A stretch of DNA of 64,000 bases from the NCBI RefSeq assembly GCF_004011695.2, contig NC_082420.1, positions 1,116,001 to 1,180,000 on the forward strand, read 5' to 3'. Both the position numbers and the translations under genes were made by a program. This stretch comes from Ascochyta rabiei (taxonomy: Eukaryota; Ascomycota; Dothideomycetes; Pleosporales; Didymellaceae). The notes under the pieces were generated by a model. It searched no databases, had not been told where the DNA came from, and worked only from the letters and a program-made list of their open reading frames with translations. Positions 31,831 to 42,300 of this stretch are shown here, piece after piece; position 1 is the stretch's first letter; every line of letters starts with the position of its first letter.

Positions 31831-32164
31831 CGATTGTATTCACCTATATGACTACGGCCAGTATCCTAATGCTCGGACACACTGGCACGCTCCTTTGAAA
31901 CACGCGCCTGTGTTGTCCAGCTTGATGCGCGATTTCTCCTCCAGTCCAGTTGATGAAGACTCGATCGTCCAAATGAATTGTCAATATACCAAGGACGAGT
32001 TTGTCCAAGCGTTGTTTGATCCGCTAATTTTGTCTTCATGATGTGCTAGCTTCGCGCTTTCAATGACTCACTCTTGTGGCCAAATTTAAGCTTTAGTTAA
32101 GCACGGCTGGGCAGTGCTTTCGTATGCTTGGTGCGTCTTGTCTCCATTCCGTCCGGCGGCTTCT

Positions 32165-32193
32165 CGTTATTGCGCAAAAGCGTTATTGCGCAA
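32165..32193. promoter_or_regulatory. Tandem pair of CGTTATTGCGCAA sites
   Basis: Two perfect 13-nt copies (32165-32177 and 32181-32193) separated by AAG. Each contains the 8-bp palindrome TTGCGCAA. They lie 434-462 bp upstream of the polygalacturonase start. The arrangement looks like a double binding site for a dimeric (for example bZIP-type) regulator; this function is inferred. Confidence 0.4.
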
Positions 32194-32589
32194 TGGTGAA
32201 CTGTCGCGGAATAAATTAAATGCGGGCGACCTACGGGCCTTTTGAAATGAAGAATTGATTAGCTAGGTTCCCCTTTCTGCAAATAAACGGAATTGGGGAG
32301 GATTGATTTCTAAGCTTCGTCTTATTTAGATGGACTCAATGTACGGTGCGCAAGAGCTGCTGTTGCCTTGGCCAAGTCTAGTGTTGGTTATGCTGCTTCA
32401 GCTTATATGGCGGGCCGCCCAGTAGAAAGCGTGGAAGAATCTTCGCCAGTTTTGCTCAGAATTTTCAGAGCCCTAGAAATCGCAGCCAGACCCTAGAGGC
32501 GTATAGTAGGTAGTTTCTGCACCTCCATTGCCTCCTGAATAGCCACTGCCTCTTTCGACCCAAGACGCAGGAGGGAGCTCTTCACAAGG

Positions 32590-33275
32590 TTACCAGGAAA
32601 CGGACGGTCGAAGTGTCCCTACAAGTTGATTGACTCTTCCATCGGCGATCATCCAAAAAAATTCCCTTTTGTGCCTGGAGATGTTCAGCCACTCGAACTC
32701 AACATCATGCCACAGCCTATAACCAGTGTCAAGACCGACCATAGACTCGCTAGGCTCAACGAGTGATATGCATTCCACTGTCGCATCCGTATCGTCCACA
32801 CAAGACCAAATCGCATCTTCTGTTGTCATGTGAGGGTCGTCTTTGATCGAGTAGGCGATGTAGAACATGAGCGCTTCCTTCACTATAGTTCAATACTTGG
32901 CTTAAGTTCTCTTGCTTTCGCGTAGGTGAATTAAGAAGTCCGCGTATTTCACTGTCCGCAAATTTTACTTACAGAAATGAGACAGGTAACAGTGAAAGCG
33001 ATAATCGGGTGGAACTGCAGCTTGTAATCTGGGGCAACTCGCTCGCTAAGACAAGATTGAATAAGCCACTCGACACGTTTCCAGTCGTTTGTCAGAAAGG
33101 GTCGATTTGATCCGACGCTCCAGTTGTCAAGCTTACGCTTGATGTCGTTCGTAAGTGTGTCAATGGATCTGTTGTCAACATTGAGAATGCTGGACCCTGC
33201 CCAAGCATAAGTATCATCTGCACCATTCTTGAGATTCTCCGATACAGAGGTATTAGAGATATTATAGGTCCTCAA
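32590..33275 (-). CDS. Fragment of a fungal multi-span membrane protein (DUF6536-like)
   Basis: Exons 33275-32969 and 32882-32590 can be joined by an 86-nt intron (donor GTAAAA, acceptor TATAG) to give 199 aa without a stop; using the stronger GTAAGT donor four nt earlier would create an in-frame TGA. The product has WLIQSCLSERVAPDYKLQF followed by the hydrophobic HPIIAFTVTCLIS and MKEALMFYIAYS segments and MTTEDAIWSCVD, reminiscent of the second half of DUF6536-type membrane proteins (cysteine, membrane spans, then a T-x-G/E-D-A-I segment). The N-terminal spans of such proteins are absent upstream. It is probably a truncated relic, and the family assignment is tentative. Confidence 0.35.
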
Positions 33276-33680
33276 ATTTCCGACCTAGAAGATACGAGCA
33301 AGTGTTTCGAAGTATGAAGGGGGAGTTGTTGAAAGCTTTTTTGTATTCGTCCTCGCTTGTCACCAGAAGACTTGTGACTCAGGATCATTTATATTTGTGA
33401 AATTATGCCCACCATAAGTGGGAAATAGTTGCACGGAAATTTCATTAATTCGTCAGAGCTAACGTAAAACTACGCTTCTTGAGAGGATAGCGCAGGGCAC
33501 CATATATCAATTTGTGTGCTATTGTAAGATGCTGGTTCGATTTTTGGAATCTATGATTGACCGACTCAGTTCAGGATGGTTAGGATGGAAGCGTGGGACG
33601 GACTTTCAACCTCAGATCAAATGCCATACGGATGAAACCTCGTTCAATTGCAAACCATTTCCCTATTTTGCGACAGTGGC
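33276..33680. other. A+T-rich gap of 405 bp
   Basis: No coding sequence is recognisable; it may contain decayed parts of the neighbouring membrane-protein relic. Confidence 0.4.
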
Positions 33681-34213
33681 TTAGACGCACTGTTCGCAAA
33701 AGCACCTGCCTTTGTCGTAGCCGTACAAATAGCCTATGTTGAAGTATATCCACCATCCAGAGTTGTACCGACCACACTTACCTGTGATGGACCGGGATGT
33801 ACTACCTTGAGCAACTGCGGTGCATGTAGACCCATTACCAAAGTTGCAGTAGAAGGCTACAATGTCGCCGCCGATGGCATAGAAAGTTAGGCCAGAGCCA
33901 ACACATGATCCATTTCCACACTGTCGGTCGATGTCTGCATTGCCGCATTAGTGTTGCCGTAGTCAAGGTTTTTGGCGCCACCGCATATCGAGCGGTTGTG
34001 GTTGCGGCGGCTACGGCTATTACGAGACGCCTCTGGCTTGAAATAGCTCTCCGGAAAATGGCGGTAGACAGTTGCGTTGGCAATATTAGTGTGAACCGAA
34101 CGGCCATCGATGTACTTGACGGCGTAAATACCTTCTTCCTGGCCTTCGAGGATGAGGAAAGCGGGAGATGTCAAAGCCAGAACGACAAGGGTGAAGAGAC
34201 GGCTAAACAGCAT
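33681..34213 (-). pseudogene. Small secreted Cys-containing protein with a one-base deletion
   Basis: Starts at 34213 with a signal peptide (LFTLVVLALTSPAFLI). The first frame runs to RSICGGAKNLDYGNTNAAM; the protein then continues one frame over with ADIDRQCGNGSCVGSGLTF, FYCNFGNGSTCT and ITGKCGRYNSGWW to a stop at 33681-33683. The two parts overlap at about 33937-33950, where loss of a single base explains the switch; the total length of 533 nt is one short of a multiple of three. No convincing splice pair covers the junction. The mature part would have about nine Cys, as in secreted effector-like proteins. It may be a real mutation, a strain polymorphism or a sequence error. The family is not named. 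Confidence 0.55.
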
Positions 34214-35504
34214 GGTGAAGTGATCTCTGCAGCTCAGAAGGTTGGAGGTTGCTCTATAGAGACAATGTTGCGTGTGATGTTTTGATTTCACGGGCGCCCT
34301 GGCCCTTTAAATGTCTTTCCTTGAGTGATTGTCAGTTTCTAGTCCACGCAACATCATTCCATATACAGTACTAATATGTGTTACGCGCATGATAAGCCTT
34401 TGAAAACACGTGAGAGAACTTTTGACCGGATTGCAGATCTTCGATGAGGAAGGTCGTGTGCTATTATTGTTCCGACAATTGTCTCTGCTCGCGCCTTGGC
34501 ACCCAATTGGGTGATCAGAGTGAGCCCTAACGATACGAAGATCGCTCTCATCCGGTATATGAACCCATTCTCGACCGCGCTGTGCCGCTGCTAAAATGGC
34601 ATGGGTATCAGGAAAGAATTTGGTGAAGCGATCGAACGATTGTGTACCAGACCACTTCACGATACGGCAAGACTACCAATCTTGAAATTGCGATGTTTAT
34701 TTCGTCTTTCCCGGAACCAGTACACAAGGATGAGATTTCAGAAGCCAGAGCTACGTGTCACTACCGGATCCATCTCCTGTAACCTTGCGTGTTCGGTCCT
34801 CCAGCGGTACCGCAGTCGTGCATGTCCCAGTGTTCTCAACAACGTTATGGAGTCACGGTAGCAAAATCACAGTCCTATGAGCATTGAAAAATAGATTGTG
34901 GGTCTTTCGGCTCATTCAACTTCAAGAGATGTACTGTGGCAAGAACGAGGCGCGAGCTCTTTAGTACTGCTTCTGTCTGTAAGTGGATCGACATCGAGAA
35001 AAGGGGATATCGATCCGACCTAGAAAGTCCTGTCTAGTCTGGATATTACCTGCTATCACATACGTTAGAAGCAAGCGTCTTTCCTTGTGTTGATGGATTG
35101 AGCGCGTATGGGTGAAGAGTGGTTGTGCAAAACCAGTGACGACCTACCGCCCAAGCCATCCCTTTTCGGGATTCAGTGCAAAAACGGCGTCGTCCCGCGA
35201 CTTTCCCGTAGCAGCTCGCTCAACTACCTCAACGTACCACCAAGTCCCATCTGTAGGTAGTGCCTAAGGAAGATGTGAGTCAGGTGACTCTTATTGACAT
35301 CTCGGGGCGCCTGATGAGGCTGTGCCCGTATAGTGGGAGCCAATCAGACATCTTGGAGGCGCAGCATCCCCACCTTCCAACTTCCGACGTTGTCAGCCTG
35401 CTGTTATTGCTGTCGCTGTTGTTGATTTCCAGCTTGTCTTCTCAACGTTCTCGTGAAAGCTGCGTTTCCTAAGCATCCAGACGCCATGACAGCTGCTTGC
35501 CATC
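34214..35504. other. 1.3 kb intergenic without supported gene
   Basis: Upstream regions of the divergent small secreted protein and the 785-aa gene. No motif-bearing frame is seen. Confidence 0.45.
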
Positions 35505-37862
35505 ATGAGTTTCGGCATAAGTATAGGTGATCTGATTAAGCTGGGCGAGATTGCCGCACGGGTGTACAAGAACTGTACGTATCACCATACTCGTGAACAA
35601 CTGTCGGTAGCTGATTGTGATGCAGGTCGTGATTGCACAGGAGACTACAAATTCTTGACAGCCGAGGCGCGCAGTCTCACGAATCTGCTTGATGACGTCC
35701 GAGACAAGTTTGAAAAGATACCACCACATAAGCATAAACAGCTTATCGATGCCTACGAGCGATGTATCGATGTGTTATTTGAACTTGATAAGCTGATTGT
35801 GCACTACAACAATCTTGACACGAAGAGTAGGAGAGCATGGGACCGACTGAAATGGGACCCAGAGATTTCGCGAAGTCTGCGGGAACGCCTTGCATCAAGT
35901 GTCGCGATGCTCAACAGTTTCTACACCTCATTAATCCACGATAACCAGGTGTTAATACTTGAGGCTTTGGAGCGGCTAGAAAGTGATTACAAAGGCGGCT
36001 ATCGTGAAGAGAGCATTGCATCAATCGAGCGGATCACGTCTTACACCGGTCAACGAGAAGGAGGCGACGAGAACGACGAAGACGATGACACAGCTTGGTT
36101 CCAGATCATCCGCGACCTTGAGGACGCTGGTGTATCTCATCAAGTTGCGCTGATGTATCGCGACCTCGTAGTGGATTGGTTCATCAAGGCCGTCAACGAG
36201 GGTAGACTTCTGGAAGAACGCAAAGAACCTGAATGCCTCAGCTCACGACGGACCTCAAAAGTCACCTCCGATATGGACTTGTTATCGACATCATTCGCTG
36301 CAGGTACTTTGAGCTCCGAACATGAGCACGATACAGAGGACCAGTCTACGGCCAATCCAGCATTTGACACTCCTCTACAAAGGACGGACTTATCGAATGC
36401 GCCAGAACTCTTGCACGTCTTATCCCCTCCTCCCAATGAGACGTCGAATACGTTTCCATGTGAGCTGGAGCCTATGCAACTATTGTCACCATCCGCCCAA
36501 GCTCCTGAAGCTCTCTTGGATATAGCCCCTCAAAACAATATACCGGAGCTTGTACTGATACCAGCTTCAGAAGCACCGGAACTACTGCAGTCCCTAGCTT
36601 CATCTGATCTGAACTGGGGAGCCCAGCAGATTTTAGCTGCGTGGACGAAGCGCGATTTTGTCGCTGCAGCAAGCCTGCTTGAAGAGCAGCTTACGTCTGT
36701 TGAACATGGAGCTCTTACATCTACAGGGCTACAGCCCGATCGACGGATATTGAGACACTGCATTGGTGTTTGCGCATCGTTTTGTGGCAAACTTACCAAA
36801 GCAAAGTACTTCTTTGAGAGTGCTTTCAACGGTATCTACTTGAGTAAACATCTTGATGATGGTGATATCTCGGCAGCTCGCTGGCTGGGTGATGTTTGTC
36901 TCCAGTTAGGCGAATTCCACAATGCCGTGCTAGCTTGGAGCGTTGCGCTGGAAGGCTCAATCCAACGGTACGGTCTCTTACATGATTGCACACGACACAT
37001 TGCACAAGAAGTGCATAAGATGGACGAGTGGTTGTCTGTCTTCAGCAACATCGACAGTCAGTTTCTCGCGAATGTTGATCCGACTGATGTATTCTCCAAC
37101 ACGCATGCGTTAGAAAAAAGCGGTCTGGTCCGCGCAACTCGTGTCAAGCTATACGAATTGCAGCCCAGATGGGGTCAAAACAAAGGCCACCGCCCGGCAG
37201 CTTTTCTCAGACCTCGTCCTCGAGTAGACTGGATCCCGGGAGAGGCTTTCTTGACTGGGCCGCTCGTGTCGTTGGGTGCATGGCCTTTACCGTGGGACTC
37301 AACGTTCTCTCCTATGGCCGTTTTTCAGACGGAATGGTACACGAGGTTTGCACCGCCGTCGACAGCATTAGTGAGACGTAGTCTTCGCACGAACTCACTT
37401 GGGGACTCAAAAAAACTTGACTTTGTCACCAAGGGTGATAGCACCTGGCTGATCCAGACCGCCAAGGCTGCCTTGAGAGAGCTTGGTATGGAGCATGCCG
37501 AGCATCCTGATGAAAACGCCATCGTGTGTCGCCTGGATAGGGAACGTGAAGGATTTTCCTGTTCCGAGGGCATCTTCATCAGCTTCTGGAAGTTGCAATT
37601 TCGAAACGTCTTTGCTTTGAAAATCTCGAGCGTGAAATGGTCCACGAGGAAGCCACCTCTGATCAACAAACCCCAGGCCCTGACCGACTTCGAACTTCCA
37701 GATGACACAGTCGAGTTCAAAAACGCGTTCAAAGCGCTGTTAGAAGTTGCGGAGGCTGGGTCAAATTACAAAGCGCCGATTGGTGACAGGGCCAGTGTGC
37801 AGTCTAGCACACGATCATGGGCGTCTTGGGCCGCCTCGAGAAAGACCTCAGCTTCAACTTGA
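35505..37862 (+). CDS. Fungal N-terminal-domain (NLR-associated-like) protein with TPR-like centre
   Basis: Open frame of 785 codons. The N-terminus MSFGISIGDLIKLGEIAARVYKN and the following helical region with KFLTAEARSLTNLLDDVRD are typical of the helical domain that heads many fungal STAND/NLR-like and ankyrin proteins. A 51-nt segment at 35575-35625 has donor GTACGT, a GCTGATT branch-like site and acceptor GCAG; removing it gives KNCRDCTGDYKFLT and a 768-aa protein, which fits the family better. Residues about 180-400 are acidic, Ser/Pro-rich and variable. From about 360 a helical TPR-like part follows (AKYFFESAFNG, ARWLGDVCLQLGEFHNAVLAW). No nucleotide-binding motif is seen. The function is unknown; a role in nonself recognition is only suggested by the domain's usual company. 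Confidence 0.65.
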   Translation: MSFGISIGDLIKLGEIAARVYKNCTYHHTREQLSVADCDAGRDCTGDYKFLTAEARSLTNLLDDVRDKFEKIPPHKHKQLIDAYERCIDVLFELDKLIVHYNNLDTKSRRAWDRLKWDPEISRSLRERLASSVAMLNSFYTSLIHDNQVLILEALERLESDYKGGYREESIASIERITSYTGQREGGDENDEDDDTAWFQIIRDLEDAGVSHQVALMYRDLVVDWFIKAVNEGRLLEERKEPECLSSRRTSKVTSDMDLLSTSFAAGTLSSEHEHDTEDQSTANPAFDTPLQRTDLSNAPELLHVLSPPPNETSNTFPCELEPMQLLSPSAQAPEALLDIAPQNNIPELVLIPASEAPELLQSLASSDLNWGAQQILAAWTKRDFVAAASLLEEQLTSVEHGALTSTGLQPDRRILRHCIGVCASFCGKLTKAKYFFESAFNGIYLSKHLDDGDISAARWLGDVCLQLGEFHNAVLAWSVALEGSIQRYGLLHDCTRHIAQEVHKMDEWLSVFSNIDSQFLANVDPTDVFSNTHALEKSGLVRATRVKLYELQPRWGQNKGHRPAAFLRPRPRVDWIPGEAFLTGPLVSLGAWPLPWDSTFSPMAVFQTEWYTRFAPPSTALVRRSLRTNSLGDSKKLDFVTKGDSTWLIQTAKAALRELGMEHAEHPDENAIVCRLDREREGFSCSEGIFISFWKLQFRNVFALKISSVKWSTRKPPLINKPQALTDFELPDDTVEFKNAFKALLEVAEAGSNYKAPIGDRASVQSSTRSWASWAASRKTSAST

Positions 37863-39375
37863 GAACTAGGAATTATGTTGATCATAATTTCGGGGTCCAT
37901 GCTCTGCGTTCGAGACCTGACGCTCGGCAGGGAAGGGTACGGCGCGTGTAATTGAAACACCCGGTTTTATTCCCCACATACGCGTGCGCATCCGATCAGC
38001 ATCGGCCAGTTACTGCGAACCTCATAGTATTACCAGTGTGTTGCCACACAATTGCCGCTGAACACGGTCTTACTGCAGCGCTGTAGCGCGACCGAAGTTG
38101 ATGCCCACGGTTGGCATTTCGTATAAACACCAAGCCCGTCATCCACGTGTCGGTGACCATCTCCGCACCAGAGAGCTTAGCTGTTACGAACAAGGTTCAT
38201 CCACCCTACTTTAATTCAGCGTCAATTTAAAATCCAGCGCATACTTCTGAGTGCTGACTTACCATCTGACGTTTTGTGGACCAACGCCATCCAGAAATGC
38301 TTGTGACCATCGCAAATCTCCCCTGCATCGAGCAGAAGCGAGGGCAACACGACCGAAGCTCCGACATGCACAGTCTTCTGTGTTCCAGCATCGCACCTGC
38401 TGTACAACTGACTTGAAACAAGCATCTGGTTTCCCTACAAAACTTCCTTCAAAATGTAAGATTAGCCTGCGACAAAGGTTGGTCAACAACAGCCTGCCTT
38501 GCACCCATGTCAAAAGGAGAGGTCTTGGCCTCAGGCACGCAAACAGCACGCGAGGTCCTTGCGAGATTGGAGATGACATAGTCAGCTCGTGCCAAGTTGC
38601 GGATTGCTCGGGGTTCCGTGCCCCTAAGATGCACTCGAGCGCTCGGTGACAGTCGGCGCCTATAACCTGGAAGCGTGCTCTTGAGAAGGATCACAAATTG
38701 TGAAGCCCGAGTTAGTTGCTTCGCAGCATAGTTGCCTGTATGCGGCGGATGGTAAGTAGATCGATTTACAATCGAGCGACAAAAGTGGTCAGTTTGATGA
38801 AAGGTGGTACCTGAATCTGCGTGTCCGAGACGGCGCCACGCTGCGGCCAACCTTACCGTATCGTCCTATGGCGGTTCGTTGACGCTGCGCGGTTGTGCGT
38901 TTGTGTTTCAGGTATCGTCCTAGCGCCAGTCATGATTGGCTCTTCGTTTCAAGGCTGACAACGACCCCGGCAGTCGTCAACAGCTCCATGGTAATTCCGG
39001 CACGACTTGTGTCTTCCAGGAGATCTTTTGCCAGGAACAAATCCGGTGGGTGGGGCGGCAGCGCGGTAACTTGTCCACAGGGATGACGAGATGAAGAATC
39101 AGCACAGGGGATCCGGGATCCAGTCAAAGAACAAAAGGCCGATGAGATCCTGCCTCCGCACTTCCTTTCCTTACCTTTGGTTCCTATCACAAAACCAAGT
39201 TCTGACCTTCTTTTGGCGCTTTGCTGCCAGTTCGTTCCCTATCGTCGCCAGTCGACAGCCATTCCTTTCCCAAGCGTGAAGTCCTAGTGACTCAATCTGT
39301 TCCTGTGACATACTACAACAACCACGTCCTCAACTTGCACTCACCAAAACAACAAAACAATACACATCAGCCGAC
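37863..39375. other. 1.5 kb intergenic upstream of the LPMO gene
   Basis: Short motif-free frames on both strands. The last 300 bp, C/A-rich with ACAACAACCACG and AACAACAAAACAATACA, look like the promoter and 5' UTR of the LPMO gene. Confidence 0.5.
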
Positions 39376-40974
39376 ATGAAGAGCCAGTCTATGCTCCTTA
39401 CAGCCCTGGCCTCTGCGCCTGCTGTTCTCGCTCACACCGCTTTCACGAATTTCTACGTGGACGGCATTGCCCAGGTACGCCGAAGAGGCCAGAAAGAAGA
39501 GCCACACACTAACACCGTCTAGGGCGATGGTGTTGCCATGCGCATGAGCACCAATGTCGACCACTCTACTGCTCCCATCTCCAGTCTTGGCAGCGATGAC
39601 ATGGCTTGCAGTATGTTGCTCCCCTCTAAACAAACAAAGTACATGTCTAACCAGTCCGTCAGATGTCGGTGGCTCAAAAGGTGTCTCTCGCGTACAGTCT
39701 GTCTCAGACGGCGCAACCCTCTCTTTCGAGATCCGTGCATGGCCGGCGGATCCTTCCAGAGAGCGCCTCGACCGTGGACACAAAGGTCCCTGCGCTGTCT
39801 ACCTGAAGAAGGTCTCATCTGCCATCGAGGACACAGGTTAGTGACACTCCTTCACCTGTTACCAACCTATCATGAATAACATCGGGCAGCTGCTGGTGAT
39901 GGATGGTTCAAAATCTTCGAACACGGCTACGATGCTTCGACTGAGCGCTGGTGCACAGACGAGGTCATTGATAACAACGGCCTCCTCAACGTCAAGCTTC
40001 CCGCGAGCCTGGAGGGTGGTAACTACCTCGCTCGTCCCGAGATCCTAGCTCTGCACGCTGCGAAAGACAACGACCCGCAGTTTTACACTGGATGTGCCCA
40101 GATCTTCCTTGAGAGCGATGGCAACCTCGTCCCCGAGTCAACCGTCTCCATCCCCGGATACGTAGACTACGGCCAGCCCAGCACAATCTTCGACATCTAC
40201 AACAAAGATGCCTCCACCTACGAGATGCCCGGCCCCAAGGTCGCAAAGCTCACACCCAACCCCGCCGTCACTGCCTCGTCAGGCCAGACTGCCCAGACTG
40301 AAGGCCAGAAGCCTGCTGGCTGTCTCGCCGAGAACGCCAACTGGTGCGGAAAGGAGGTATCAGACTACACCACCGAGAAGGGTTGCTGGGCGTCCGCCGA
40401 GGAGTGCTGGCAGCAGTCCGAGAAGTGCTTTGACGAGGCTCCCATCACCGGCAACGCGGGCTGCAAGCTTTGGCAGACCAAGTGCCAGGGCATCAATGAC
40501 CAGTGCGACGCCAGCAACTTCCAAGGCCCTCCCAACAAGGGCAAGGTCCTGGTGCAAGAGAAGAAGAAGATCGACGTCGGTGCTGTCCTGGCTGGCGGCA
40601 TCGACTCTTCTGATGTTGACACCACCCCCAAGCCCTCCAAGAAGAGCTCTGCGGCCCCCGCAAAGCCCACCACCACCGACTACTCGTCGCCCGACATCGT
40701 CGACTCCGAAGCCACCCCCAGCTACGCCGCTCCCAGCGAGTCCGAGAAGCCCGAGGCCACCCCTACCGCCGCAGCTTCTTCCGAGGCCGCGCCCGCCCCG
40801 ACCCCAGCTCCCGAGGCTCCCAGGCCTGAGGGCAGTTGCAAGGAGGGCTACGTCTGTGTTACCGTCACCGACGTGCAGGTCGTCACGCAGTACGTCTACG
40901 CCACTGCCGACTACAACCAGCACGCAAGGCGCCACGCCGGTGCCCACGTGCGCCGTCGCCTTGCGCGCCACTAG
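39376..40974 (+). CDS. Lytic polysaccharide monooxygenase (AA9) with C-terminal Cys-rich module
   Basis: Four exons: 39376-39474, 39523-39610, 39663-39836 and 39890-40974; introns of 48, 52 and 53 nt; 481 aa. The signal peptide ends at VLA, so the mature N-terminus is His20 (HTAFTNFYVDG), the first ligand of the copper histidine brace. The second His is in RGHKGPCAVYLKKV and the axial Tyr in QFYTGCAQIFL. The AA9 domain ends near residue 235. A second module (about 264-345) has eight Cys (starting GCLAENANWCGKE, ending GINDQCDAS). It is followed by a Ser/Pro/Ala/Glu-rich linker, a short VCVTVTDVQVVTQYV segment and a strongly basic Arg/His tail. AA9 enzymes oxidatively cleave cellulose and other beta-glucans outside the cell. 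The Cys-rich module replaces the usual CBM1. Confidence 0.92.
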
Positions 40975-41445
40975 AGGTGGGTTCGAATGCTGGCAGACGA
41001 GGATGTGGGTGAACATTTACCTTCTGCAACGACTGTTGCGAGCTTGAGAAAGCTCTGTTTGGGACATGGGCGCGTTGCCCTTTCGGTTATGGTCATGATG
41101 CCTATGGTACGAAACAAAAATCGGGATGGCTGTGGCTCGTTCTTTTCGATAAAACCCATTCTATACCATTCTGTCTTCAAGTGATGTGCTTCATGTTCGA
41201 CGTGTGTATACATTGGCCCTCAGACACCACCGCGGATCTTATCACAGCACGACGTCTTCTCTAGGCTTGTGGACATGAGCTGGGCAGTACGGCGTCTCTG
41301 GGGACTCGCACCTTGTGGCCTCATCGTTCTCAGTCGAGTCAATGCGTCTGTCAGCGCTCCACTTTGTTTGCCTTTCTAGGGGAACAGAACAGCAAAAGCG
41401 ATTGATGTTTGACAAGGGAGAAATCCACATTTTGTCATCGAATCT
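40975..41445. other. Convergent 3' flanks of the LPMO gene and RKI1
   Basis: No gene recognised; expected to contain both 3' UTRs. Confidence 0.5.
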
Positions 41446-42300
41446 CTAGTGTTCACCTTCTGGTGTCCTGACAACCACACTTCCGTCCTGCATGCCAAAG
41501 TACACAGCAACGGGAACCTGCCCGCCGCTGACTGCTGACTTTGCACCGTCCTTTTCTCTTAAAGCCTGCGCGTCTGTGCCGTTCAATCCAGAGAAGATGC
41601 CAACTTCCAGCACACCAGTCAAGCTCTTAATCGCTTTCGCAATGTTGTTCACCTCCCATGTGCCGTCACTCCCATCGCCCTTGCCTCTTCCCTCGTGAAC
41701 ATCCTTCCGTGTCAACAACGTAGGGAACGCCGCATCGATGATGTAGAAATCCTGGTCTGTCTTCAACGGCCCACTCTTTTCCAGCAGCGTCGTCCTGAGC
41801 TGAGGGTTGGTGCTTCCCAGCGTCCTCAGCGCAGCCGCAACCTTGTTCTGACTCAGCGGCGCAACCTCGATCGGTATTGTGGGCCAGTTGGTCAGCAGCC
41901 TGTCCTGCCTCTTCCTGTAGTCTGCAACGCAAACAAACTTCTTCGCCCGCTCTGCGACAAGCTTCTCCTGGAACAGGCAGGCACCGCCACCTTTGATGCA
42001 GTTCAGCTCTGTGTCGACTTCGTCGGCGCCGTCAAAGGCCACGTCGAGCATGACGTCGTCAGGAAGCGAGTCGAAGCCCAGTGGGGTGAGACCGGCGCTG
42101 ATGATGACTTGGCGGGACTGGTAGCCAGTGGGGACGAAGCGGATCGCGGGGTTGGTAGAGCGCTCTTTGATGGCTTCAACGACGTAGACGATGGTTGTGC
42201 CACTGCCAATGCCGACATAGGAGGCGTTGGCGTCAAAGTGGTCAGCTACGGCCTGTTGGCCAGCAGCTCGCTTCGCGGCTTCGACGTTTGTGTCAGTCAT
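41446..42300 (-). CDS. RKI1: Ribose-5-phosphate isomerase A
   Basis: Intronless; 284 aa from the Met at 42300 (MTDTNVEAAKRAAG), the usual start in this family. Signatures are GIGSGTTIVYVVEAI, the FDGADEVD catalytic segment, IKGGGACLFQEKLVA and the C-terminal PVAVYFGMQDGSVVVR. The enzyme interconverts ribose-5-phosphate and ribulose-5-phosphate in the non-oxidative pentose phosphate pathway. The same frame is open for 70 more codons to an ATG at 42510. That extension is rich in Arg, Ser, Thr and His with nearly no acidic residues and ends RARHFTTTSTLH, so it resembles a mitochondrial presequence. The ATG at 42300 has purine at -3, the upstream one does not. A cytosolic main form with a minor organellar form is possible. 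Confidence 0.93.
   Translation of the reverse strand: MTDTNVEAAKRAAGQQAVADHFDANASYVGIGSGTTIVYVVEAIKERSTNPAIRFVPTGYQSRQVIISAGLTPLGFDSLPDDVMLDVAFDGADEVDTELNCIKGGGACLFQEKLVAERAKKFVCVADYRKRQDRLLTNWPTIPIEVAPLSQNKVAAALRTLGSTNPQLRTTLLEKSGPLKTDQDFYIIDAAFPTLLTRKDVHEGRGKGDGSDGTWEVNNIAKAIKSLTGVLEVGIFSGLNGTDAQALREKDGAKSAVSGGQVPVAVYFGMQDGSVVVRTPEGEH

Larger units (their letters stand above)
31732..32589. other. Polygalacturonase upstream region
   Basis: No gene is recognised. It contains the TATA-like element and the paired TTGCGCAA palindromes reported separately. Confidence 0.5.

Noticed and set aside
40208..41047. 279-codon frame overlapping the LPMO C-terminus
   Set aside because: Ala/Pro/Arg/Ser-rich out-of-frame translation of the LPMO linker region; no independent support.
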